Shown: positions 8,614 to 16,465 of the stretch, one piece after another
Layout: the number at the start of each line of letters is the position of its first letter
Numbering within the stretch: the stretch's first letter is position 1
Source of the DNA: Desertifilum tharense IPPAS B-1220
GTDB lineage: Bacteria; Cyanobacteriota; Cyanobacteriia; Cyanobacteriales; Desertifilaceae
Direction of reading: 5' to 3'
Assembly (NCBI RefSeq): GCF_001746915.1
Contig: NZ_MJGC01000022.1
Span: forward strand, 1 to 64,000
DNA: 64,000 nt
Made by a program: the position numbers and the translations under genes
Notes under the pieces: model-generated
Databases searched by the model: none
What the model saw: only the letters and a program-made list of their open reading frames with translations
Told to the model about the DNA's origin: nothing

Positions 8614-9717
8614 TTAGTCAATCATTAATCTGCGATCGCGAGACTTGGCGATGGCTTGTTCTTGGGGTGAGGGTTCTTCGCCTCTGGTGACACCTAAACC
8701 GGGTAAGTCGTTGGGAATCAGTTTACTCTCTTGTAGGGTTGCACCGCTGAAGGGATCGTCGAGAAGATTGAGATGACTGTCTAGATCGAGGTAATCTGCA
8801 AAGGGGGCAAGTTGGGCGGCGGCGGTATTGGCTAGGCTGCTATCGGAATAACAGCCGAACATGATTTGTAAGCCACAAGCTTTGGCGGCGTGTACCATAC
8901 GCAGGGCTTCAGTTAAACCGCCAGCTTTCATCAGTTTAATGTTGATGCCATGTACTTTGTCGGCCAGTTTGGGAATGTCTTGGCTGGTGAAGCAGCTTTC
9001 ATCGACAAAGATCGGTAGGGGCGATCGCGCGTACAATATCTCTAAATCCTGTTCTTGTCCTTTGGGTAACGGTTGCTCGATATATCGAATTCCCAACTCG
9101 CCCAACCAGTTACACATTAAAAGCGCATCCTCTAGGTTCCATCCCCCATTAGCATCCACATAGATTAACGCATCTGGCGGGGCTTCCTCTCGTACAGCTT
9201 GCAGCATAGCGCGATCGCTTTCAATCCCTTCTGGGCTACCCAATTTCACCTTTAAGCAGCGCACTGAAGTCACTTCTTGCCAATGCTGTACCCGCTTTCT
9301 GGCATTTTCGGGCGAACTAATACCAACGGTGACAGAAGTGGGAACAATCGATTGACGAGATAACCCCCACAATTGCCACAGCGGAAGTCCCACCCGTTTC
9401 CCCAACCAATCATACAGGGCCATATCAATGGCGGCGCGGGCGGCGGAGGGCAGGTTCGCGCCGATGCAGACTTGCTCGATCTGCTGGCGGTCTAGAGGGC
9501 TATATTGCTCTAAGTGAAGGGCAATTTCGGTTAAAGCGGCGAGGAGCATTTCGGTTGTTTGCGCTTCCCCAACATCAAAAGGCGAGGCTTCGCCCCATCC
9601 TTCGATATTCTCATGGGCGATCGCGATCCAGATATTCGTATTCCCGGTATTGGTTCCCCGGCTGATGGTTAGCGCAAAGCGTTTATGGACGGTAAAGGTT
9701 TGAAGGCGAATCTGCAA
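8614..9717 (-). CDS. Dipeptide epimerase, enolase superfamily (DgcA/YcjG-like)
   Basis: A 367-residue mandelate racemase/muconate-lactonizing-type enzyme. All catalytic elements are present: KVK with Lys156 and Lys158 on one face, metal ligands Asp188, Glu214 and Asp239, and Lys264 in KLMKAGG on the other face. A C-terminal DLD motif (YLDLDSHL) is the element that in Ala-Glu epimerases binds the dipeptide amino group, favouring an L-Ala-D/L-Glu-type dipeptide as substrate. The start is TTG at 9717; the following RLQTFTVHKRFALTISRGT matches the family N-terminus, so no later start fits. It is the first gene of a two-gene operon with the DUF1611 protein. Confidence 0.88.
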   Translation of the reverse strand: MQIRLQTFTVHKRFALTISRGTNTGNTNIWIAIAHENIEGWGEASPFDVGEAQTTEMLLAALTEIALHLEQYSPLDRQQIEQVCIGANLPSAARAAIDMALYDWLGKRVGLPLWQLWGLSRQSIVPTSVTVGISSPENARKRVQHWQEVTSVRCLKVKLGSPEGIESDRAMLQAVREEAPPDALIYVDANGGWNLEDALLMCNWLGELGIRYIEQPLPKGQEQDLEILYARSPLPIFVDESCFTSQDIPKLADKVHGINIKLMKAGGLTEALRMVHAAKACGLQIMFGCYSDSSLANTAAAQLAPFADYLDLDSHLNLLDDPFSGATLQESKLIPNDLPGLGVTRGEEPSPQEQAIAKSRDRRLMID

Positions 9718-9769
9718 GCGTGCTTACCCCACAATGGCATAGATTCAGTCTATCGGATCGCGATTCACT

Positions 9770-10678
9770 CTACTGAGAGGGTAAAGCACTTTTCTGCGAG
9801 TTCAAAAGTTGTTGAGCGTATTGCAGATTATCTTGAGCCTCAACTAAACTTGGCTCAAGGATAATCGCTCGTTGATACTCTTCAATCGCTTCTGTTATTT
9901 TGCCTTGCTCTTGCAACATGTACCCTAACCAGTTGTGAATCAAAGCGGGGTTGGGAGCATTTCTCGACGAGTCGAATAATTTCAGAGCTTGGCGAGAGTA
10001 GTCGATTGCCTCATCAACTTTTCCTTGGTCGTATAAAGCATAGCTTATATAGTAGTAACCAGAGGCTCGATACGGGTCGATTTGAATAGCTTTACGATAG
10101 TAAGCGATCGCTTCCTCTAAATTTCCCTGTTCGTTTACCATTAGGCCCAGATTGAGGTAAACATTGACATAATCAGGATTAATTTTTAGAGCATGACGGT
10201 AATTTGCGATCGCCTCCCCGGTTTTCCCCTGCTGAGATAAGGCAAGACCGAGATTATTATAAGCATAGGAGAAATTAGGATTAATGCTGATAGCGCGACG
10301 ATAGCAATCAATCGCCTCATCCAGTCTTCCCTGATTGTATAAAGCAAGACCCAAAGTATTGTAACCTAGATCGGAATTGGGTCGAAGTCGGAGAAACTGA
10401 CGATAGTTTGCGATCGCTTCTTCATATCTTCCCTGTCCATCTAAAGCTTCGCCTAGACGATAATAAGCTCTAGAGTGCCTGGGATTGAGTTGTATAGCCT
10501 TTCGCAAATGACTCTCGGCTGTAAAATAATCTCCTGAACGGTTAGCTATCTTTCCCTGAACTGCGTATTGGGCAGCAGTCAGTTTAAGAGCAAAGTTTAG
10601 TCCCACAGCTAAAATTATGCAGGATATCCCTAGCCATTGAAAAACGCGATCGTTGGATTTTCTCTTAGGATTGCTCAC
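9770..10678 (-). CDS. Membrane-anchored TPR protein
   Basis: A 302-residue protein with an N-terminal transmembrane helix (about 14-34, WLGISCIILAVGLNFALKL) and then seven tetratricopeptide repeats up to about residue 290. Each repeat shows the W/Y-x2-LG-x3-A and EAIxxYRxAIxxxP pattern (for example YNTLGLALYNQGRLDEAI). TPR arrays mediate protein-protein contact, so it is probably a membrane-attached scaffold. The start is GTG at 10678 with GAGGT five bases upstream. It is transcribed away from the broken Uma2 gene across a 178-base gap. The partner is unknown. Confidence 0.82.
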   Translation of the reverse strand: MSNPKRKSNDRVFQWLGISCIILAVGLNFALKLTAAQYAVQGKIANRSGDYFTAESHLRKAIQLNPRHSRAYYRLGEALDGQGRYEEAIANYRQFLRLRPNSDLGYNTLGLALYNQGRLDEAIDCYRRAISINPNFSYAYNNLGLALSQQGKTGEAIANYRHALKINPDYVNVYLNLGLMVNEQGNLEEAIAYYRKAIQIDPYRASGYYYISYALYDQGKVDEAIDYSRQALKLFDSSRNAPNPALIHNWLGYMLQEQGKITEAIEEYQRAIILEPSLVEAQDNLQYAQQLLNSQKSALPSQ

Positions 10679-10856
10679 CTTGCACCTCAGAAATCAACCG
10701 AACGGTAGACCCAATTTGCCCCAAGATAACCTAAGTGAGTCAATGGGGTTGTATTCTAAATTAATGTTTCTTTCATACGGTCCGATTCTCGCCGTCTTGG
10801 ATTCGCTAAATCGTTAGGATAAAGATGCAAATGTCGGATACGGATGAGCATTGGTG

Positions 10857-11117
10857 ATGACTCAGGCGATGAGCCCTTTTCCCGACCATACGCAGCTTCC
10901 AGAGTCTGATGGTACCTTTGTGAAGAACTTTCAGAACCATCCTCAAAGTCTGATTTTAACGGACTCCCTCGGCCCGCGCTTACAACAGCTTCATCCTGAT
11001 GGGCAATATGCCATTGGGCAAGATTGCGGGATCTATTGGCGGGAAACGGAACCCCCAGAACGGGGTGCAGAGGCTCCAGATTGGTTTTACGTCCCCAACG
11101 TCCCCCCCCTCGTGAAT
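10857..11117 (+). pseudogene. Truncated Uma2-family gene, interrupted by a repeat element
   Basis: The first 87 codons code for the N-terminus of a Uma2 subgroup that I recognise by HPQSLILTDSLGPRLQQL, GIYWRETEPPERGAEAPDW and YVPNVPPL, including the catalytic-type Asp. In the family the chain continues after VPPL into the core strand bearing the Glu. Here the reading frame runs into the inverted repeat at 11118 and stops at 11234 after about 40 unrelated residues, so the nuclease core is lost. The ATG at 10857 is preferred to TTG at 10851. No remainder of the gene is visible beyond the element. Confidence 0.8.
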
Positions 11118-11286
11118 GGCTACCGTGTATACAGAAGTCTTCTAGTATTGTTCTACAAGGTTTTGATCCCCCCTAGCCCCCCTTACAAAAGGGGGGAACC
11201 GGAGTCAAAGTCCCCCTTAGTAAGGGGGATTTAGGGGGATCTCAGTTAGATTTAGGGTCTTACCCTAGAGTGTATACACGGTAGCC
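11118..11286. mobile_element. 169-bp MITE-like inverted-repeat element
   Basis: A perfect 16-bp terminal inverted repeat, GGCTACCGTGTATACA (11118-11133) against TGTATACACGGTAGCC (11271-11286), bounds the element. Inside lies a nested set of C/G-run hairpins between GATCCCCC and GGGGGATC: CCCCCCTT/AAGGGGGG, and CCCCCTTA/TAAGGGGG. No reading frame for a transposase is present. It sits exactly where the Uma2 homology ends. A target-site duplication is not obvious, so it may be a non-autonomous element or a palindromic repeat spread by another route. Confidence 0.7.
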
Positions 11287-11314
11287 CCACCGGAAAGAGA
11301 ACCGGATTCTTGCT

Positions 11315-11338
11315 CCCCTTCTCCTGCGGGAGAAGGGG
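11315..11338. repeat. Palindromic repeat hairpin
   Basis: A 10-bp perfect stem (CCCCTTCTCC / GGAGAAGGGG) with loop TGCG sits 75 bases before the CHAT gene. A variant with an 8-bp CCCCTCTC/GAGAGGGG stem occurs at 18127-18148. Both belong to a family of short dispersed cyanobacterial palindromes. Confidence 0.6.
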
Positions 11339-11409
11339 CTGGGGGATGAGGGGTGGATTTCTCAAACCTCGTCTAAAATCAGAGATAGCACTGAGGGGAA
11401 GAGTGGCCC

Positions 11410-14400
11410 ATGCTACGCAACATTTGGCAGTGGTTGAAGCAGCTTTGGCAAAGAGTATTTGGCAATTCATCAACGCCACCCCCAGAAGCGCCACCCCCGG
11501 AACCTCCAGTAAGTCTCACTGATGCAGAACTAGAGGCGATATTTCTGCAACTCTTAGAAGGGGTAAATCAAGATTGGGGACGAGGAAGAGTTCAGGGTTT
11601 TTTGATTGGTAAAAATGTTAAAGATCGCGATCTAATTCCCTGGTTGCGTCGTTTTGGCGCAAAGTTGCAGGAGCCGCCGAACTCCTACGAACAACGCGCA
11701 AAACGCTTGCTGTTGTTGGCAAATTTGAATTTAGGCGAATTATCGCAAGTTGCAGGGGAGATTGGAAAAAACTTAGGCGTACAGGTTCAACAACCTATCA
11801 GTAATTCGTATGGATCGACAGATAGCCAGGATGGTGAGGCAAAGCAAGCAAAAACTCTAAATTCTGATGATAACAGTGAGGAGGCAGATGCTTGGTTTAA
11901 CCAAGGTAATGAGCAATTTATGAGGCGCGATTTTTTAGGGGCTGTCGCCTGTTACGACAAAGCCATTGAAATCAAACCCGACTTGCATGAAGCTTGGTAT
12001 AACCGGGGTGGGGTGTTGGGCAACTTAGGGCAGTTAGAAGAAGCGATCGCCTGTTACGACAAAGCCATTGAAATCAAACCCGACTTGCATGAAGCTTGGT
12101 ATAACCGGGGTGGGGTGTTGGGCAACTTAGGGCAGTTAGAAGAAGCGATCGCCTCTTATCGGCAAGCTCTCTATCACAAACCTGACTTCCCCGAAGCTTG
12201 GTTCAACCGAGGTGTAGCATTGGGTAACTTAGGGCAATTTGAAGAAGCGATCGCCTGTTGTGACCAAGCTCTTAAACTCCAACCAGATAACTATCAAGCT
12301 CGGATTTTCAAAGGGGCTATACTGTGCGATCATTTACAACAGTATGAAGAAGCGATCGCTTCTTTCGATAAAGTCATCGAATTCAAACCCGACTTCCACC
12401 CAGCTTGGTCTAACCGGGGTGTGGCGTTGGATAACTTAGGGCAATTTGAAGAAGCGATCGCCTCTTATGACCAAGCCATTGAAATCAAACCCGACTTCCC
12501 CGAAGCTTGGTCTAGCCGGGGTGTAGCATTGTTTAACTTAGGGCAGTTAGAGGAGGCGATCGCCTCTTACGACCAAGCCATTGAAATCAAACCCGACTTC
12601 CCCGAAGCTTGGTCTAGCCGGGGTGTAGCATTGGCTGACTTAGGGCAGTTAGAGGAGGCGATCGCCTCTTTCGACCAAGTCATTGAAATCAAACCCGACG
12701 ACCACCAAGCTTGGTATAACCGGAGTGTGGCGTTGGCTAACTTAGGGCAGTTAGAAGAAGCGATCGCCTCTTTCGACAAAGCCCTTGAAATCAAACCCGA
12801 TGACCACCAAGCTTGGTTAATGGCAGGACAAGCAGTAGGTAAATTAAGCCAATATCAACTTCAGTTTCCTTACCTCCTCACCTTGCACAACCCCATCCTC
12901 AAACAATGGGGCTACAACGGAAAAATTACGATCTATGCAGCAGGCTTAGAACAGTGCCAACAAGACACCCATCTTGAAGGCTGGGGAAGGTTGCATCATT
13001 TCATGGGGAGGGCACACTACTTCCAAGGGCGACGAGATATCCGCAACCGTCACTTGTGGCGCGAAGCGGCGAAAGAATATAACCTCGCTCTGCAAACTCT
13101 CACCCCCCAAGCCTACCCCGAACTCCATCTGGAAGTCTTGCAAGACTACCTGAAAATCCTTTTCGCCTGGAAAGCAACAGAAAAAGCCCAACAAATTCGG
13201 CGAGATGGCACCGATCTTTTCAACCGCCTGCTAGCTGAATGCAAAAGTCCGGGTAAAAAACAACAACTCGAACGCAAATTCGCCAGCTTCCGCCAGTTCA
13301 CTGTAGACATCATTATCCAATCTGGAGAACCCATCGCCGCCCTGGAACTCGCAGAACAAGGCAAAAACACCTGTCTCTCCTGGTTCCTCGATATCGACCA
13401 ATCCCCCACCTACAGCGAGATTCAACAACTCCTCACCCCCACCACCGCCATCGTCTACTGGCATCTCAGCCCCATCGCCCTGCATACCTTCCTCCTCACC
13501 TCCAATGCAGCAACCCCGCGCTTAATTTCCTCCAACTCCCCCCAAACCGAAACCCAACAAGCGATCGAACACCTGCAACGCTTTGAAACCTGGCTAAAAA
13601 CCTGGAACGAACAATACAACGCCTACCGCCAAGGCAAAAAAGACGAACAACCCCAAGACACCACCTGGCGCGACACCCTCCCCCAACGCCTCCACGAACT
13701 CAGCGACATCCTCCAAATTCCCTACATCCTCACCCAACTGCAAAACACCCCCATCCAAACCCTAATCCTCATCCCCCACCGCGACTTACACCGCCTCCCC
13801 CTGCATACCTTCTTCATCGACTCATTCACCACCTGCTACCTCCCCAGCGCCGCAATAGGACTTTTGCAGAGTTCTCCATCCTCGCCCTATACCCACCTCG
13901 TCAATATCGAATCTCCCAACAGCACAGGCTTCGATCCCTTACCCGATGCTGAAATAGAGTCCAATATTATCCGCCAACTCTTCCCCACCGTCACCAGCCT
14001 TTGCGACGCAGAAGCCACCCAAACTGAAGTTCTCAAAGCCTTGCAAACCCAAGCCCAAGTCTTCCACTTTACCGGACATGGGACGTATAATTCTCCCCAA
14101 CCCAGCCTATCTGCCCTCGCCCTCAGCCAAGAAGATCGACTCACCCTAACGGATCTCGCTGAACTCCCCAAGAAAGCCCACAAAGAACGTCCCTTAAATC
14201 ACTACCAACTCGCCACCCTCTGGGCTTGCGAAACCGCCATTACAGGCAACGAAACCATTACCACCGAGTATGTCGGTTTAGTCAGCGTCTTTTTAGGCTT
14301 AGGCGTGCATCAAGTCCTCAGTACCCTGTGGACTGTTGAAGATACTTCCAACGCTTTACTCAGCGTCGAATTCTATCGCTTAATGGTTCAAGACTCCTTA

Positions 14401-14637
14401 ACCCCACCCCTCGCCCTCCAACAAGCCCAACACTGGCTAAAAACCGTCACAAACGCCCAACTTGTCCAATGGTACACCCAACGAGCAGAAGAATTTACTG
14501 GGCCAGGTGCAAAATACTACCAACGCGCCGCCAAAATTCTCCAAACCAAGATTGCTGAGGCTAAAATTGAGCCAAACCATTGCCGTTACGAACATCCTTA
14601 CTACTGGGCTGCTTTTGCACTCTCAGGTAATCTATGA
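11410..14637 (+). CDS. TPR-CHAT caspase-like protease
   Basis: A 1075-residue protein. Residues 1-130 form a helical N-terminal region with a PPPEAPPPEPP stretch. Residues 158-480 hold nine complete tetratricopeptide repeats with consensus AW-x-NRG-x-ALGNLGQLEEAIAS-(Y/F)-DxAIEIKPD, plus a partial tenth. Residues 500-760 form a helical linker. A CHAT domain (about 790-1075) carries the His-Cys dyad His890 (HFTGHG) and Cys940 (LWACET). CHAT proteins are caspase-like cysteine proteases (separase/caspase clan) used in bacterial cell-death and immune systems, including the TPR-CHAT protease of type III-E CRISPR and CHAT proteases paired with gasdermins. No CRISPR or gasdermin was found here. It heads a cluster of four genes that overlap by 1-8 bases. 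Confidence 0.9.
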   Translation: MLRNIWQWLKQLWQRVFGNSSTPPPEAPPPEPPVSLTDAELEAIFLQLLEGVNQDWGRGRVQGFLIGKNVKDRDLIPWLRRFGAKLQEPPNSYEQRAKRLLLLANLNLGELSQVAGEIGKNLGVQVQQPISNSYGSTDSQDGEAKQAKTLNSDDNSEEADAWFNQGNEQFMRRDFLGAVACYDKAIEIKPDLHEAWYNRGGVLGNLGQLEEAIACYDKAIEIKPDLHEAWYNRGGVLGNLGQLEEAIASYRQALYHKPDFPEAWFNRGVALGNLGQFEEAIACCDQALKLQPDNYQARIFKGAILCDHLQQYEEAIASFDKVIEFKPDFHPAWSNRGVALDNLGQFEEAIASYDQAIEIKPDFPEAWSSRGVALFNLGQLEEAIASYDQAIEIKPDFPEAWSSRGVALADLGQLEEAIASFDQVIEIKPDDHQAWYNRSVALANLGQLEEAIASFDKALEIKPDDHQAWLMAGQAVGKLSQYQLQFPYLLTLHNPILKQWGYNGKITIYAAGLEQCQQDTHLEGWGRLHHFMGRAHYFQGRRDIRNRHLWREAAKEYNLALQTLTPQAYPELHLEVLQDYLKILFAWKATEKAQQIRRDGTDLFNRLLAECKSPGKKQQLERKFASFRQFTVDIIIQSGEPIAALELAEQGKNTCLSWFLDIDQSPTYSEIQQLLTPTTAIVYWHLSPIALHTFLLTSNAATPRLISSNSPQTETQQAIEHLQRFETWLKTWNEQYNAYRQGKKDEQPQDTTWRDTLPQRLHELSDILQIPYILTQLQNTPIQTLILIPHRDLHRLPLHTFFIDSFTTCYLPSAAIGLLQSSPSSPYTHLVNIESPNSTGFDPLPDAEIESNIIRQLFPTVTSLCDAEATQTEVLKALQTQAQVFHFTGHGTYNSPQPSLSALALSQEDRLTLTDLAELPKKAHKERPLNHYQLATLWACETAITGNETITTEYVGLVSVFLGLGVHQVLSTLWTVEDTSNALLSVEFYRLMVQDSLTPPLALQQAQHWLKTVTNAQLVQWYTQRAEEFTGPGAKYYQRAAKILQTKIAEAKIEPNHCRYEHPYYWAAFALSGNL

Positions 14638-15083
14638 AAAGCACAGATGCCAACATTCTCAAAGCCTTTCTCGCTGCCCTTTCCCAACTCAGCCAACCCC
14701 TACCAGAAGCCATAAACCAACAGATCAACGCCATTGGTTTAGCCCTAGCCAAAGGTGACACAAAAGCCATCCAAGAACTCGAAGAGATTGCTTACAAGAA
14801 CCCGCAGCTTGAACTTCTCTACGATCCCATTGCTTGTTCTCTACAAGAGAAAGAAACCGAACAAGAACGCAATAAACTATTTGAACCCAATAGCCTCCCT
14901 TTAACGGATCGAAGTGACTTAACCCTTCAAGAAAATATTGTTGCCCCTTTACCCCCTCCTCCTCCTCGCTTACCAGAGATTGCTACCCCCATTTTGCAAT
15001 CTCCCCAACCCCAAGAAGCTGCTAAAGTACAACTAGCCAAAATAAATGAAAATCCGAATTGGTTCTTGGGGTTACTTTTTTAA
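14634..15083 (+). CDS. Small adaptor-like protein coupled to the CHAT gene
   Basis: A 149-residue protein of no recognised family. Its ATG overlaps the TPR-CHAT stop (ATGA), so translation is coupled. Residues 1-72 look like a compact helical bundle (AFLAALSQLSQPLPEAI, INAIGLALAKGDTKAIQELEE), followed by charged EKETEQERNK. A Pro-rich linker with six consecutive prolines leads to a short hydrophobic C-terminus (WFLGLLF). A small helical domain plus linker beside a CHAT protease is reminiscent of effector-associated or death-like adaptor domains, but this is inference. It could equally be a chaperone or substrate. Confidence 0.7.
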   Translation: MKSTDANILKAFLAALSQLSQPLPEAINQQINAIGLALAKGDTKAIQELEEIAYKNPQLELLYDPIACSLQEKETEQERNKLFEPNSLPLTDRSDLTLQENIVAPLPPPPPRLPEIATPILQSPQPQEAAKVQLAKINENPNWFLGLLF

Positions 15084-16465
15084 TGAGTCGCTTAATTTAT
15101 CCGAATCTAGACTTATTGGTTTACCAACTCCGCGAAGGCTTTGGCGACGATGAAGCAACCCTTAAAGCCAACCATCAAGCCTTTTGGCAAAATCTCCCCG
15201 AAGAACTCCGTAACCCTACCCCTCTGGCAACTCACGCAGACAATTTATCTGCATCTGCTTTATCGATTGCCGATCTTTCTTTCCGCCAAGAAGCTGAAGC
15301 CCCTCGCTTAGATTATTGCGAACTTCTACCCCTAGCTAACCTATCTAAATCGACTTATCCCTTTCCCGAAATATCCCAAGGTATTTATCCCATCCAAGGC
15401 TATTATTACCCCGTTCGGATAGAAGATACCTACGCCTTATTATTCGATTGCTATCAAAACGATCCGCACGGCATCGTAGATATCAAAACTAGCTTTGAAG
15501 CCTTAAAAACCGTCGCCAGCAATAAAACTGGGAATCTTGGTAAAATTTGGCTCCTTTCTGGTATTTTACCCCAAGACTTAACCGACAACCTCCAACAACT
15601 CGCCCAAGATAGCTATAACGCTTTAGACTTAGGAAAAGGCGAGGTTAAACCCGCCGGAAAATTTTGCGGTGCAAGCTGTTTTGAAGTTTGGAACTACCCC
15701 CGACGCTGGCAAAGCATTGATGAAAATATTCATGTTTTGATTGTATTCTTTCCTAATCTAGAAACAGCGAAAAATATGGCAAATGCTTACCGCTATTGGT
15801 TGCGCTTATTTGCCTACCGCAGCAAAATCATCTGGGCTTACCTGCAAACCAGAGAAATTAAAAGACGCTTGCAAGATAGTTACAAAATAATTTTCAACCT
15901 AGCAAAAACGTTAAACCAGCTAAACTTAGTAGGTTATGAAAACAGTTTGCAAACCTTAGCAGAAACTCTTTCCAGTTATGTCCAGAATCTAAATTACCTA
16001 GAAATTCAACTGAATACCTTAAAAGTCAATCTTTATAACTATCAAAAAACGCTCAAAGATTTAAGTGAAAAATTTCCCGAAACTCAGCTAACCGAGCTAT
16101 CACATTTCATCGAAATTGTCAAAGAAAAATATCAAGCTCAAATCGAATCTGATATCGCCAGCCTTAGCCCTGGTTTGCGAGTCTTAGAAGACTTAATTAA
16201 CAGCATCCGAGGCAAAATCGAAATTCAACGCGCTAAGAGCGATCGCAATCTCAACTATATCATCGCCGGAGCCAGCATCGGACTCGCCGCCAGCAGCGTC
16301 ACAGCCGCCTTACTTTCTACTCAACTTGATGAACCCGAAGAACCCATTTCTCTTACAGAAGGCTTTGTGTGGAGCTTATCTCCCATCCTATTATTTGTTT
16401 TAATTGCGATAGTCGGCTGGTATCGCGGACAACGGAGACGCAAATCAAGAGAAACTGATGATTGA
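15083..16465 (+). CDS. Coiled-coil protein with C-terminal two-TM hairpin
   Basis: About 460 residues, unknown family. The ATG lies in TAATG with the previous stop, so I use 15083 rather than the in-frame codon at 15059. Residues 1-255 look alpha/beta (GYYYPVRIEDTYALLFD, KIWLLSGIL, HVLIVFFPN). Residues 256-388 are long amphipathic helices likely to form a coiled coil. Residues 392-412 and 430-448 are two transmembrane helices joined by an acidic loop, with a basic RRRK tail. The arrangement of long helices and then a TM pair recalls CorA-type topology, but no GMN motif is present. As the membrane member of a CHAT protease cluster, it is a candidate target or membrane effector; that is inference. 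Confidence 0.72.
   Translation: MSRLIYPNLDLLVYQLREGFGDDEATLKANHQAFWQNLPEELRNPTPLATHADNLSASALSIADLSFRQEAEAPRLDYCELLPLANLSKSTYPFPEISQGIYPIQGYYYPVRIEDTYALLFDCYQNDPHGIVDIKTSFEALKTVASNKTGNLGKIWLLSGILPQDLTDNLQQLAQDSYNALDLGKGEVKPAGKFCGASCFEVWNYPRRWQSIDENIHVLIVFFPNLETAKNMANAYRYWLRLFAYRSKIIWAYLQTREIKRRLQDSYKIIFNLAKTLNQLNLVGYENSLQTLAETLSSYVQNLNYLEIQLNTLKVNLYNYQKTLKDLSEKFPETQLTELSHFIEIVKEKYQAQIESDIASLSPGLRVLEDLINSIRGKIEIQRAKSDRNLNYIIAGASIGLAASSVTAALLSTQLDEPEEPISLTEGFVWSLSPILLFVLIAIVGWYRGQRRRKSRETDD

Noticed and set aside
11990..12820. Regular DNA repeats resembling an array
   Set aside because: They are in-frame TPR units of the CHAT gene.
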